A stretch of DNA of 64,000 bases from Arthrobacter sp. 18067 (GCF_902706295.1 NZ_CACSJJ010000001.1:372001-436000), one strand, 5' to 3'. Shown: positions 18,429-27,967, counted from the first letter of the stretch. Made by a program: numbers and translations. Notes: a model not told the origin generated them from the letters alone.

Positions 18429-19706
18429 ATGCAAGGCCTGTCCGCGTCGTTGGTCCTGATCGCAGCACTGGCTGTTGTAGCACCCATTGCCGTCCGGTTA
18501 CTTGATCCCGTAATCAAGGTGCCCATCGTGGTGTTCGAGATTCTCCTGGGAATCCTGCTGGGCCCCAGCCTTTTGGGCTGGATCCAATCCACCCCGTTCA
18601 CTGACACTTTGGCGGACTTCGGCCTGGCCATGCTCTTCTTTGTCGCAGGAAACGAGATCGATTTCACGGCAATCCGTGGCCGCCCCATCAAACGAGCCTC
18701 GGCAGGCTGGGTCATCTCCTTGGCGGCCGGGGTGGGCGCCGGATTTGTCCTGGCTCCCGCTCCGGAGGCTGCCGTCATCATCGGCGTAGCCCTGTGCTCC
18801 ACCGCCCTGGGCACTCTGCTTCCCATCATCCGCGACGCCGGCGAATCCAAGTCGCCAACGGGGATTGCCGTTGCAGCCCTGGGTGCCGTTGGAGAGTTTG
18901 GTCCGCTGATTGCGATCTCGCTGTTTTTCACCGGCAAGCAGGTGGGCACCGCGTCAGCTGTGCTGCTGGGCTTCGTTCTCCTGACCGGTGTCGCCATCTT
19001 CTACGCCTCACGGGCGAAGCACACGTTGTTCCATGCCCAAGTCACCAGGACCCTCCACACCAGCAGCCAATTCGCCATGCGGTCCATCATGCTGATTCTC
19101 AGTTCACTGGTTGTCCTGAGCATGGTGCTGGGGCTCGACATGTTGCTGGGTGCCTTCGCCGCAGGTGTCCTCTGGCAGGTCATCATTGCACGGGCACCTG
19201 AAGTTGACCGGCGGGTCATCGAGACAAAAATCGACGCCGTTGCCTTCGGCTTCCTGGTTCCAGTCTTCTTCATCGATACCGGCATTGATTTTGATCTCGG
19301 CGCTCTGACATCAAGCCCGGCAACTCTCGCGCTGGTCCCCCTGTTCCTGGTCCTCCTGGTGGTCATCCGCGGCCTGCCATCCTTGCTTGCCGCTCCCCGC
19401 GGCTCGACCAGGGCCGCCAAACGATCCCTGATGCTGTTTGGAGCAACAGGCCTGCCGATTATCGTGGCCGTGACCACCATAGGCCGGGAGCACGGCTTCA
19501 TCACCAGCGGAATCTCGTCGGCATTGGTTGGCGCAGGAATGCTTTCCGTACTGCTGTTTCCGTTGCTGGCACTTCGACAGCTGCAGCACAAGGAAGGACG
19601 GCTTCCCAACCTTCCGCATCCGCTCGAAAGCAGCCCACCCCAGGCGCACCAAGCTCACGACGGCGACCTCCCGCCGTCGGACGCTTCTCCCACCGGCGGG
19701 AACTAG
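18429..19706 (+). CDS. CPA2-type cation:proton antiporter
   Basis: A 425-residue integral membrane protein with about eleven or twelve hydrophobic segments typical of the Na+/H+ exchanger domain (for example FEILLGILLGPSLLGWI, FGLAMLFFVAGNEID, and FGATGLPIIVAVTTIG). It should exchange Na+ or K+ for protons. No TrkA-N/RCK regulatory domain is attached; the tail is short and hydrophilic. The ATG lies one base after the stop of the LigD-type polymerase gene, so it is probably cotranscribed. An in-frame upstream extension lies within the polymerase gene and is not believed. Confidence 0.85.
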   Translation: MQGLSASLVLIAALAVVAPIAVRLLDPVIKVPIVVFEILLGILLGPSLLGWIQSTPFTDTLADFGLAMLFFVAGNEIDFTAIRGRPIKRASAGWVISLAAGVGAGFVLAPAPEAAVIIGVALCSTALGTLLPIIRDAGESKSPTGIAVAALGAVGEFGPLIAISLFFTGKQVGTASAVLLGFVLLTGVAIFYASRAKHTLFHAQVTRTLHTSSQFAMRSIMLILSSLVVLSMVLGLDMLLGAFAAGVLWQVIIARAPEVDRRVIETKIDAVAFGFLVPVFFIDTGIDFDLGALTSSPATLALVPLFLVLLVVIRGLPSLLAAPRGSTRAAKRSLMLFGATGLPIIVAVTTIGREHGFITSGISSALVGAGMLSVLLFPLLALRQLQHKEGRLPNLPHPLESSPPQAHQAHDGDLPPSDASPTGGN

Positions 19707-19829
19707 GCACTCACCTCAGGACTTTGCAGACGTATCCCTGCATGCCTAGGGTGGAATCGTAAGCTTCCTTAGCTTGTGGTGCGCGTTACCAGTAGACACG
19801 CCTTTTCCGTAGACAACAGGAGGACCACT

Positions 19830-20723
19830 ATGACCGATCAGTACACGTTCCGAAACCCTGTCACCGCCTACGAGCAAATTTCGCCACCGAAACAGCACCA
19901 ACCCGAACCCGGGCTGGATGCGGAGCTGACACCCAAGGCGGACCTCGGCGAAGAGAGCTACCGCGGGACCGGCCGCCTGGAAGGACGCAAGGCGATCGTC
20001 ACGGGGGCAGATTCGGGGATCGGCGCCGCTACGGCCATTGCTTTCGCCCGGGAGGGAGCGGACGTCGTACTTTCCTACCTGCCCGAAGAGGAAGAGGACG
20101 CGGCCCGAATCGCAGGCATCATCGAAGCTGCCGGCCGAAAGGCGGTCAGAGTGCCCGGCGACCTCAAAGACCCCGCGACGTGCCGGGAAGTGGTGGATAC
20201 CGCCGTCGCTGCCCTGGGCGGAGTCGACATCCTGGTCAACAACGCCGGCAAGCAAGTGGCACAGGAAAAACTCGCGGACATCACAGACGAGCAATTCGAC
20301 CACACACTGAAAACCAATGTCTACGCGATGTTCTGGCTGACCAAGGCCGCCCTTCCCCATCTGCCCGCGGGCTCCACCATCATCAACACCACGTCCATAC
20401 AGGCCTACAACCCGTCCCCCACGCTGGTGGACTATGCAACCACCAAGGCCAGTATCAACAACTTCACCAAGGGGTTGGCCCAGCAGCTGGCGCCCCAGGG
20501 CATCCGGGTCAACGCCGTAGCACCCGGACCCATCTGGACCCCCTTGCAGGTGAGCAGCGGCCAACCCAAGGAAGCGCTGCCGGAGTTCGGACACTCCACT
20601 CCCCTGGGCCGCGCGGGACAGCCCGCGGAACTGGCCCCGGCTTACGTTTTCCTTGCCTCACCCGAATCCAGCTATGTGGTTGGGGAAACCCTGAACGTCA
20701 ACGGCGGCAGTCCTACGCCGTAG
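19830..20723 (+). CDS. SDR-family oxidoreductase (YhdF/YghA-like)
   Basis: A 297-residue short-chain dehydrogenase. It has the cofactor motif TGADSGIG, NNAGKQ, the catalytic Ser in TTSIQAYNP and YATTK as the YxxxK pair, and the C-terminal VVGETLNVNGG. The N-terminal about 45-residue extension (FRNPVTAYEQISPPKQHQP) is typical of the stress-associated YhdF/YghA subgroup. AGGAGG precedes the ATG at 19830; earlier starts lack one. Substrate unknown; probably NADP(H)-dependent. Followed by an alpha/beta hydrolase on the same strand. Confidence 0.88.
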   Translation: MTDQYTFRNPVTAYEQISPPKQHQPEPGLDAELTPKADLGEESYRGTGRLEGRKAIVTGADSGIGAATAIAFAREGADVVLSYLPEEEEDAARIAGIIEAAGRKAVRVPGDLKDPATCREVVDTAVAALGGVDILVNNAGKQVAQEKLADITDEQFDHTLKTNVYAMFWLTKAALPHLPAGSTIINTTSIQAYNPSPTLVDYATTKASINNFTKGLAQQLAPQGIRVNAVAPGPIWTPLQVSSGQPKEALPEFGHSTPLGRAGQPAELAPAYVFLASPESSYVVGETLNVNGGSPTP

Positions 20724-20753
20724 CCGGCATTCAGGTCATAGGGGGCTACCTTT

Positions 20754-21461
20754 ATGGAGATGGACCCGGTGAAGGTGCACACCGTCACGGGAGCAAGCGG
20801 CGTCCCCATCAGCGTTTACGAGACCGGCGATCCCGGCTCCCCCGCAATGGTGCTGTTGCACGCGCTGGGTGAAAACGCCGCGGACTGGTCCACCGTGGCT
20901 GCCGCCCTCTGCCCGGACTTCCATGTGTTTTCCCTGGACCTTCGCGGCCACGGAAACAGCGGTCGGAGCGGGCAGTACACCTTTGAGCTGATGCGCGATG
21001 ACGTGGCTGCCGTCATGGATGCCCTCGACCTTCATGACATTGCCTTGGTGGGGCATTCGATGGGTGGGGTGGTTGCCTATCTCCTTGCCCAGGCCCAGCC
21101 CGGCAGGATTGCCCGCCTGATTGTCGAGGACGCGCCTCCGCCTTATCCACGGGACCGGGCCCTGCCCGAACGACCGGAAGGCGGGCTGTCTTTCGACTGG
21201 GCAGCCGTCCCGGCCATCGCAGGGCAGATCAACGACCCGTCACGGCGGTGGTGGGCGTACTTGCCTGATATCACGGTTCCAACCTTGCTGATCGGCGGCG
21301 GAGCAAGCAGTCACATTCCCCAAGGGTTGCTTGAGGAAGTTGCGACGCTCATTCCGGACTGCGCCCTGGTCACACTGAATGTCGGGCACAACATCCACAG
21401 GATCGCACCGGCGGAATTCATCCAGGCTGTCTTGACGTGGCTGGATGGCTGGCCTGCGTAA
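20754..21461 (+). CDS. alpha/beta hydrolase
   Basis: A 235-residue alpha/beta hydrolase with HALGENAADW (oxyanion region), SLDLRGHGNS, the nucleophile elbow GHSMGGVVAY, and a C-terminal NVGHNIHR supplying the histidine. The lid region is short. Resembles 3-oxoadipate enol-lactonase/haloperoxidase-like hydrolases, but the substrate is unknown. AGGGGG lies about eight bases before the ATG, and only 30 bases separate it from the SDR gene, consistent with a two-gene transcript. Confidence 0.82.
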   Translation: MEMDPVKVHTVTGASGVPISVYETGDPGSPAMVLLHALGENAADWSTVAAALCPDFHVFSLDLRGHGNSGRSGQYTFELMRDDVAAVMDALDLHDIALVGHSMGGVVAYLLAQAQPGRIARLIVEDAPPPYPRDRALPERPEGGLSFDWAAVPAIAGQINDPSRRWWAYLPDITVPTLLIGGGASSHIPQGLLEEVATLIPDCALVTLNVGHNIHRIAPAEFIQAVLTWLDGWPA

Positions 21462-21469
21462 CGCATCCT

Positions 21470-21492
21470 TCCTCAGGCCGGTCCCTTGAGGA
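21470..21492. terminator. weak hairpin between convergent genes
   Basis: TCCTCA and TGAGGA form a 6-base stem with an 11-base GC-rich loop between the hydrolase and the convergent amino acid permease gene. No T-tract is present, so termination is only suggested by position. Confidence 0.3.
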
Positions 21493-22965
21493 TCAGGTAC
21501 CAATGGCAGGAGGTCCCTGCTCCGGGTCGCCGGGCCCCACTTTGGTGTTGGACTTTCTGGTGATGAGCCACGTGATGAACCAGAGCACAATTCCGATGGC
21601 CATCAGCCCACCGGCCACCTGGTATTGGATGGGGTTCCTGCCCACCCACGGACCAGCAAGGAAAGCGCAGAGAACGGCAGCCACCAGCGGCAGTTGCCCT
21701 GGCGAGGTGAAGAAGACCTTGCGGTTCGGGTCCCTCTTGCGGCGGAGCACAACGCAGGCCACGTTGACCACAGTGAAGACGCACAACAGCAGAAAGGCCG
21801 TGGTCCCGGACAGGTTGGCCACGATGTTGCTTCCCGGATCGCTGCTGACGTACAAGATCAATCCCAAAGCCAGAATGGTGGAGAACGTGATGCCGGCCCA
21901 CGGTGAACGGCGGCCCGGCAATACCTTGCCCAGGCCTCGTGGCAGGACGTTCTGGCGGGCCATTCCGTAGATCAGGCGGCTGGCCATCAGCATGTTGATC
22001 AGCGCCGTGTTGGCCACCGCGAACACTGCCAGGAACGGGAAGATTTTGTCGATGGGGAAATCCGGGGAACCCTTGTGGACGACTTCAAGGAGGGCCGCCC
22101 CTTCGGATTCCCTGATCTCGCCGAGCTCCGCGGGGGACAACACGCTGACAACAGACACTGCCACCAGCATGTAGAGGAGCACGGCGATGCCAAGGCCCGT
22201 CAGCATGGTGCGTGGAAAGATCCGCTCCGGGTTCTTGGTCTCCTCCACCATGTTGACGGAGTCCTCGAACCCGACCATCGCGAAAAAGGCTATGGACGTG
22301 GCAGCCGTGACGGCCAGGAATAATCCTTTGTCCTGGTAGTCCGTGAAAACAGTGATTTCCTGGATGTTCCCGGTTCCCTGGGCCATCACGAAGAAGCCGA
22401 CCCCGATCACGATGCACAAGGCGACGACCTCGACCAACGTCAGCACGACGTTGAACTTCACGCTCTCGCCGACACCGCGCAGGTTGATCACTGCGAGCAA
22501 CAGCATGAAGCCAAGGGCAACAGCTGTAATCAGCCCCCTGTCCGGTGCGCCCATCCAGCCGTTGACCTCCAAACCTCCGAACAGGTTCTGGGCAAGGACG
22601 TTGGCGGATGTGGATGCGCTGGTGATGCCGGAACAGACGACGGCGAACGCTACAAGGAACGTGACGAAGTGGATCCCGAATGCTTTGTGCGTATAAAGTG
22701 CCGCACCCGCCGCTTGGGGATACTGCGTCACCAGTTCCAAATAGGAGAATGCAGTGAGCGTCGCGACGATGAAGGCGAGAAGGAATGGGAGCCATACGAT
22801 GCCCCCGACTGTTCCGGCCATGGTCCCGGTGACTGCGTAGACGCCCGCTCCAAGGATGTCACCGACGATGAACAGGAGCAGCAGTTTCGATCCCAGAACG
22901 CGTTTAAGCTGCGGTTCTTCGTCTGAGGTTGGTGCTTGGTAGACGTTGTCGGAAGTGGTGCTCAT
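21493..22965 (-). CDS. APC-family amino acid permease
   Basis: A 490-residue membrane transporter with about twelve helices. The N-terminal GDILGAGVYAVTG segment is the APC motif around the unwound helix 1, and GFEDSVNMVEETKNP is the conserved helix 6-loop region. It should import an amino acid or related cationic substrate using the proton gradient. The true start is the ATG at 22965 behind a GGAGGT; a longer upstream frame crosses the divergent gene's promoter and is rejected. Divergent from the metallo-beta-lactamase-fold gene. Confidence 0.9.
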   Translation of the reverse strand: MSTTSDNVYQAPTSDEEPQLKRVLGSKLLLLFIVGDILGAGVYAVTGTMAGTVGGIVWLPFLLAFIVATLTAFSYLELVTQYPQAAGAALYTHKAFGIHFVTFLVAFAVVCSGITSASTSANVLAQNLFGGLEVNGWMGAPDRGLITAVALGFMLLLAVINLRGVGESVKFNVVLTLVEVVALCIVIGVGFFVMAQGTGNIQEITVFTDYQDKGLFLAVTAATSIAFFAMVGFEDSVNMVEETKNPERIFPRTMLTGLGIAVLLYMLVAVSVVSVLSPAELGEIRESEGAALLEVVHKGSPDFPIDKIFPFLAVFAVANTALINMLMASRLIYGMARQNVLPRGLGKVLPGRRSPWAGITFSTILALGLILYVSSDPGSNIVANLSGTTAFLLLCVFTVVNVACVVLRRKRDPNRKVFFTSPGQLPLVAAVLCAFLAGPWVGRNPIQYQVAGGLMAIGIVLWFITWLITRKSNTKVGPGDPEQGPPAIGT

Positions 22966-23170
22966 GGTTGACCTCCACGGCGGCTGCACGGTTCCCTGAT
23001 CGTGTTCGTGACCTGACGTATCCCACTGTGATCCTGTGGCTTTGGTTTGGCAACACTGTTTGGACTGGCACTGCCCTTCCTGGCAAGTGCTCCCGTGCAA
23101 TAATCTGGGCCCACCAGCCTGCGGCGCAAGGCGGACAGCAGGACCCTTATTTTGGCGGAAAGGACCACCC

Positions 23171-23983
23171 ATGCTGATCTGCGCGGCTTGTGCCGTTGAG
23201 CGTGACGAAGCCATCCCGGAGCTCTGCCCCATTTGTACCGATGAACGGCAGTATGTGCCCGACGAAGGACAAAAATGGCTCAGCCTGGAGGAGCTGATGC
23301 TGGCTGGCCAGAGAATAACGTTGGAGGAGACCGAGCCGGGACTTATCGGGATCAGTACTGAACCAAAAGTCGGAATCGGCCAGACTGCCCAGCTGGTGGT
23401 GACATCCGTGGGTTCGTTGCTGTGGGACCCCGTGGGATACGTCGACGACGACGCCGTGAAGGCGGTACTTGAGCGGGGTCCTGTACTGGCGGTCGCCGCC
23501 AGCCATCCCCACATGTTCGGCGTGCAGGTCGAATGGTCACGGAGGCTTGGGGGCGTCCCTGTGCTGGTGGCCGATGCAGACCGTCAATGGCTGGGACGCG
23601 ATGATCCGAACATAAGCTATTGGTCAGGGAGCAGGCCTATCGCCGAAGGGATAACGCTTCAGCAGACAGGAGGGCACTTCCCAGGCAGTGCGGTGGCCCA
23701 CTGGCCCGCAGGTGCAGACGGGAAGGGGGTTCTGCTTACCGGCGACAGCGTGTTTCCCAATCCCGATCGTCGCTCGATTTCATTCATGCGCAGTTACCCG
23801 AATCGCTTGCCGCTGTCCGGCGCTGTGGCATTGCGGATCGCCGCGCAGTTGGGCGGGCTCGCGTTTGACCGCATCTACGGCAATTTCAACAACGTCATCG
23901 CGTCCGGTGCCAAGGCAGCACTTCACGATTCGGCTCAGAGGCACGCTGCCTGGGTGCGGGGCGATTTCGACCACCTGACCTGA
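23171..23983 (+). CDS. zinc-ribbon plus metallo-beta-lactamase-fold protein
   Basis: A 270-residue protein. The first 25 residues hold a zinc-ribbon-like pair CAAC...CPIC. The rest is a metallo-beta-lactamase fold: AASHPHMFG in place of the classical HxHxDH, GGHFPG, and TGDSVFP. The HxHxDH motif is degenerate, so it may bind only one metal or be non-hydrolytic. Similar proteins are annotated as MBL-fold hydrolases of unknown role. The ATG at 23171 follows GGAAAGGA. No operon partner. Confidence 0.75.
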   Translation: MLICAACAVERDEAIPELCPICTDERQYVPDEGQKWLSLEELMLAGQRITLEETEPGLIGISTEPKVGIGQTAQLVVTSVGSLLWDPVGYVDDDAVKAVLERGPVLAVAASHPHMFGVQVEWSRRLGGVPVLVADADRQWLGRDDPNISYWSGSRPIAEGITLQQTGGHFPGSAVAHWPAGADGKGVLLTGDSVFPNPDRRSISFMRSYPNRLPLSGAVALRIAAQLGGLAFDRIYGNFNNVIASGAKAALHDSAQRHAAWVRGDFDHLT

Positions 23984-24077
23984 ATCAACAACGAACAGAG
24001 ACCCCCTAACGGTGACAGTGTGAGCTGGAACCGAATCGTGACGCGCTTTCTCCGAGATTCTTTATAGAGTGAAAGAC

Positions 24078-25010
24078 ATGACTGCAGGGGGCACGGCCAC
24101 CGAGCCGCTGGTTCACATCAAAGACTTCAGGATGGATTTCGGGGAGACAACGGTCATCAAAGACCTCTCCTTCGATGTCCAGGCCGGGGAAACATTTGGG
24201 TTCCTGGGCAGTAATGGCTCGGGAAAAACCACCACGCTCAGGGCGCTTCTGGGCATCTACCAGCCCACCGCCGGGACCCTGCACATTGATGGAAAACCCT
24301 TCGAACCCCGTGACGGTGCCCGGCTGGGTTACCTGCCGGAAGAACGCGGCCTGTACAAGAAGGAACACGTCCTGGACGTCATGGTCTACTTCGGCAGGCT
24401 CAAAGGCCTGTCCAAAGCAGAGGCGCGTACCTGGTCCCTGGAGTATCTGGAGCGGGTGAAACTGGCGGACAAAGCGAACCTGAATGTGGACAAGCTTTCC
24501 GGTGGCCAGCAGCAGAAGATCCAACTGGGTGTAACCATCATGAACAACCCGGAGCTCCTCATCCTGGACGAACCGACCAAGGGGTTCGACCCCGTGAACC
24601 GGCGCTTGCTGATGGACATCATAGAAGAACAAAAACTCGCCGGGGCGACCGTCATCATGGTCACGCACCAGATGGAAGAAGTGGAACGCCTCTGTGACCG
24701 GGTGATCCTCCTCAAGGACGGCACCTCACGCGCCTACGGAACGGTTTCGGAGGTCCAGGACCAGTTCGGTGGCACTATATATCGGCTGTCTTTTGAAGGA
24801 GCCCTGCCAGCTTCCGACCTCTTCGAGATCGTCTCCCACGGTCCGGGGACGGCAGACCTGGCCCCCAGGGACGGCGCCACGGAGACGGCGGTGCTGCGGG
24901 AGCTCATCTCTTCCGGCGTTGGAGTCCGCAGCTTCACCACCGAACGGGTTTCCCTGGAGGACATCTTCATCAGCGTCTACGGCGAACAAAACACCTTGGC
25001 GGAGGCCTGA
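24078..25010 (+). CDS. ABC exporter ATP-binding protein (NatA-like)
   Basis: A 310-residue ATPase with Walker A GSNGSGKTT, signature LSGGQQQKIQLG, Walker B LLILDEPTKGFDP and the H-loop VTHQMEE, followed by the C-terminal domain typical of NatA-type exporters. TAGAGT at 24065 is seven bases before the ATG at 24078, suggesting a leaderless transcript; a GTG nine bases earlier is possible. The next gene, its permease, begins one base after the stop. Substrate unknown (Na+, drugs or peptides in relatives). Confidence 0.85.
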   Translation: MTAGGTATEPLVHIKDFRMDFGETTVIKDLSFDVQAGETFGFLGSNGSGKTTTLRALLGIYQPTAGTLHIDGKPFEPRDGARLGYLPEERGLYKKEHVLDVMVYFGRLKGLSKAEARTWSLEYLERVKLADKANLNVDKLSGGQQQKIQLGVTIMNNPELLILDEPTKGFDPVNRRLLMDIIEEQKLAGATVIMVTHQMEEVERLCDRVILLKDGTSRAYGTVSEVQDQFGGTIYRLSFEGALPASDLFEIVSHGPGTADLAPRDGATETAVLRELISSGVGVRSFTTERVSLEDIFISVYGEQNTLAEA

Positions 25011-25011
25011 G

Positions 25012-26310
25012 ATGAGTACCACCACCAAACCTTCGCCAGCCATTGCTCCCGCACCCACCAAGCGCTCTCCCCTGAGCCGCCACAATCTCGGCACCGTGGT
25101 CGGCTTCGAGTTCACCAGAACGGTGAAAAAGCCACGCTTCTGGATCGCAACCCTCGCCATACCTGTGGTGATGGCCATCATCTTCGTACTGATCTTCGCC
25201 AGCAACACGTCCACGTCCGCCACTGCCCAGGCCCAAAAGAACGCGTCCCTGAACTTCACCTACACGGACGAGTCAGGAATCATCTCCGAGGCGGCTGCGG
25301 CAGCCATGGGCGGCAGCAAGGCGTCCGATCCTGACACCGCGCTTTCCGCCGTCAGGGCCGGCACCAGCGATGCGTACTTCGCATACCCGGCCAACCCGGC
25401 CACTGATACCGTCAAGGTCTACGGCACCGACAGAGGCGTGTTCGCCAACAACACCTACGAGGCGGTCGCAAAACAACTATTGGCTGTTGCGGCGCAAACC
25501 ACCATCAACTCCCCCGAACTCACGGCCGCCGCCGGCGGTGAAGTCAAGGTCCAGACCGAGACGTTCCGGGATGGGAACGTTTCGGGAGGATTCGGCTCCG
25601 CGTTGCCACCCCTGATGTTCCTGCTGCTGTTCTACGTTGTCATCCTGCTGCTCTCCAACCAGATGCTGAACAGCACCCTTGAAGAGAAGGAAAACAGGGT
25701 CACCGAGATGATCCTGACCACCCTTAACCCGACCACGCTCATTGTCGGGAAGATCATCTCCCTGTTCCTGGTAGGCCTCGTACAGGTTTCGGTCTTCCTG
25801 GCCCCAGTCGTTGTCGGTTACGTCTTCTTCCGAGACCGGCTGGCCATGCCCGACTTCGATCTGTCCTCACTGACTTTCGAACCCGGCCCGCTCATCATCG
25901 GCGCACTGCTGCTCCTCAATGGGTTTACCCTGTTCACCGCAGTGCTGGTCGCCATCGGAGCGGTCATGCCCACCGCGAAGGAGGCCGGTGTCATCTTCGG
26001 CCCGCTGATGGCATTGATCTTTGTCCCGTTCTACGCGATCAGCCTGATTCTTTCGGACCCTACCGCGCCCATCGTGCAGGTGTTCACCTACTTCCCGCTC
26101 TCCGCGCCGGTCACCGCAATGCTTCGAAACGGATTTGGAACCCTGGGCACCGGGGAAGCGATCTTCATCATTGCCATGCTTTTCATCCTCGGCGTCCTGA
26201 TCCTGCGGTTGGCCGTTCACCTGTTCCGCTACGGATCCATCCAGTACTCCAGCAAGCTCTCCATCACCAAGACCCTGAGGCGGCGACCGGCCGAACTCAC
26301 CGGGAAATAG
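25012..26310 (+). CDS. ABC-2 type exporter permease (NatB-like)
   Basis: A 432-residue ABC-2 permease: one N-terminal membrane helix (FWIATLAIPVVMAIIFVLIF), a large extracytoplasmic domain of about 180 residues, then five helices including PPLMFLLLFYVVILLLSNQM and the coupling segment EEKENRVTEMILTT. This is the NatB/YhaP layout. GGAGG lies six bases upstream of the ATG within the end of the ATPase gene. It should form a homodimeric or heterodimeric exporter with the upstream ATPase. Confidence 0.85.
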   Translation: MSTTTKPSPAIAPAPTKRSPLSRHNLGTVVGFEFTRTVKKPRFWIATLAIPVVMAIIFVLIFASNTSTSATAQAQKNASLNFTYTDESGIISEAAAAAMGGSKASDPDTALSAVRAGTSDAYFAYPANPATDTVKVYGTDRGVFANNTYEAVAKQLLAVAAQTTINSPELTAAAGGEVKVQTETFRDGNVSGGFGSALPPLMFLLLFYVVILLLSNQMLNSTLEEKENRVTEMILTTLNPTTLIVGKIISLFLVGLVQVSVFLAPVVVGYVFFRDRLAMPDFDLSSLTFEPGPLIIGALLLLNGFTLFTAVLVAIGAVMPTAKEAGVIFGPLMALIFVPFYAISLILSDPTAPIVQVFTYFPLSAPVTAMLRNGFGTLGTGEAIFIIAMLFILGVLILRLAVHLFRYGSIQYSSKLSITKTLRRRPAELTGK

Positions 26311-26371
26311 GACCCGGACCGCCGATGGCACGGCTACCGCTTCGATCACGATGCAGGAGATGATTGCTGCC

Positions 26372-26391
26372 GCGAGTTCTCAAGTACTCGC
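26372..26391. terminator. hairpin between convergent exporter and ChaB-like genes
   Basis: GCGAGT and ACTCGC form a 6-base stem around an 8-base loop, just downstream of both convergent stops. There is no long T-run. A bidirectional terminator is plausible by position only. Confidence 0.35.
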
Positions 26392-26816
26392 TATCCTTCC
26401 CGGGCTTTTCGGGTTGCAGCGTCATTGGCCTTTTGCAGGGCCTCCACCAGTTCATCCTTGTCCATTGTCGAACGTCCCTTGATATCCAACTCGCGGGCCC
26501 GCTGATAGAGGTGCTCTTTGGAAGCATTGGCATCCACTCCCCCAGCCGTGGGCGCATCTGAGTTGATTCCTTCTTCGGCCCGCTTATCCGAAGGGCCTCG
26601 TTCTTCCTTTGCCTCCCAGTGGTCGCCCACCTTCTCGTAGCTGTGTTTCAGCGAAGCGAAAGCGGTACGGGCGGCCCGGCTCTCATCGCCATCGTAGGAA
26701 TCCATAGCCGAATCGTAGGTCTTGGCGAACGTGTCCTGGGCTTTCTGGTCCGAGCGCTGAAGGGTCGAAGGTAACTCGTCCTTCCGGGCATGATCGTTCT
26801 TGCCGGTCTTGGGCAT
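26391..26816 (-). CDS. ChaB-like protein with C-terminal Rho-N domain
   Basis: A 141-residue soluble protein. The first 70 residues match ChaB (DELPSTLQRSDQKAQDTFAKTYDSAM and AFASLKHSYEKVGDHWE), and the last 45 match a Rho termination factor N-terminal helical module (KEHLYQRARELDIKGRSTM). ChaB was first described beside a cation antiporter in E. coli, but its function is unclear. AGGAG lies ten bases before the ATG at 26816; a GTG nine bases earlier is too close. Stand-alone gene. Confidence 0.8.
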   Translation of the reverse strand: MPKTGKNDHARKDELPSTLQRSDQKAQDTFAKTYDSAMDSYDGDESRAARTAFASLKHSYEKVGDHWEAKEERGPSDKRAEEGINSDAPTAGGVDANASKEHLYQRARELDIKGRSTMDKDELVEALQKANDAATRKAREG

Positions 26817-26875
26817 TGCACTCACACTCCTGAGGTAAGGGACCTATCCAGCATGTGTCATCATCCGGGTCGTCC

Positions 26876-27942
26876 TCAAGCAGTCGCGGCCACCGGCCTC
26901 GGTCGAACCTGGATTTTTTCCCCAAGCGCTGCCGTTCGGTTCTGGATGAAGGTACCTGGTGTGTCCGCCTGTTTGGCAAGGTCCGCCGCCGTCAGGTTGT
27001 CGCTGCCATGTCATCGCCGTTGACCAGGAGGTTCATGGTGGCGGCATAGCGCGCGAAAGAGTCCACGTCCACCCAGTCGGCAAGCTCGGCGTCGAATTCC
27101 CCATCACTGGCCTCTGACAGCCACTTGAGGAAATCGACCACAGGCTGAAGGTCTTCCGAGTCCTCCCGGTTCAGTTGCTTGAACTGCTCCTCATACGTTT
27201 CCAAATCATCGCCCTGGTAGCTGAAGCTGGATTCTGCATCGGATTTGTAAAGCACCCCGGCGTTGCCAAAGAGGGAGTCTGCGTAGGATTCGTCGGGATT
27301 CTCCACCAGCAAGCGGGTTTGGGTGGCGCTGCCGTTCACGGAATAGGTGGTGGTGTAGGCGTAGCGCTGGGTGGCCTGACCGGTCGATGCTGTCAGCGCC
27401 AACGCCAATGCTTCGTTAAGTACCGGTGACCCCGGGCGCAAAGAGAGCTGCGTCAACCCCTCATAGGTCTGGCCGTCAACGTACTTGTCGAAGTCGATGA
27501 GCAGGGGAAGCGATTCCGGAACGTTGGCGGAAATGCCGTCCGAAGATCCCGTTCCACCGGCAGGACCCCTATCGCCGTCCCCACTCAAACTCCGCAATGT
27601 CGAGTTGCCCTTGAGGCGGACACCAACGCCGGACATAAGTGTCCCGTCAATGGTGATGTCAGCCTTGATCCACTCCTTTGAGCCGTTCGCTTCGTATGCT
27701 GCGATCATGGCGGCGTAGTCGGTCTCGTCCCAGACGACATTGACCTCATGGGTGGCGCCATCGGCAAAGAGGCCAGTTCCCGCCGTCGTGCTTTGACTGA
27801 TCCCAGGGCTGGCCCCGGAGGGCTGGGCCGTGCCGCTGCTGGAGGCAGCTGGACTGATGGCCGCAGTCGTGGCGCATCCGGTCAGACCGAGGGTAACAGC
27901 GAGGAATGACGACGAAAGGATGAGGGACGCGGAGCGTTGCAT
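26876..27942 (-). pseudogene. CotH-family lipoprotein gene with internal deletion and frameshift
   Basis: The intact 5' frame (26992-27942, 316 residues) encodes a lipoprotein (lipobox LTGC, Cys23) with a CotH kinase-like domain: VNVVWDETDYAAMIAAYEA, VRLKGNSTLRSL, LLIDFDKYVDGQTYEGL and NLLVNGDDMA. In CotH proteins that last motif is followed by about 100 or more residues with the metal-binding aspartates. Here it stops after four residues. In the next frame, without a gap, lies a tail that fits a CotH C-terminus (NLTAADLAKQADTPGTFIQN then RTAALGEKIQ), ending at 26876. A deletion of the middle part with loss of frame explains both pieces; the product is probably inactive. Confidence 0.65.
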
Positions 27943-27967
27943 GAACCGTCTGCTTTCAAGCCAGGAA

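Noticed and set aside
23036..23170. Upstream extension of the metallo-beta-lactamase-fold gene
   Set aside because: The extension lacks a ribosome binding site and runs through the divergent promoter region; the ATG at 23171 is preceded by GGAAAGGA and starts the CxxC pair.
22966..23514. N-terminal extension of the amino acid permease reading frame
   Set aside because: It overlaps the divergent metallo-beta-lactamase-fold gene and is low in hydrophobicity; the ATG at 22965 has a GGAGGT.
24078..26310. Second exporter as part of the NRPS product export system
   Set aside because: It is 11 kb away, on its own transcript and of the NatAB type; the DrrAB-like pair inside the NRPS operon is a sufficient explanation.
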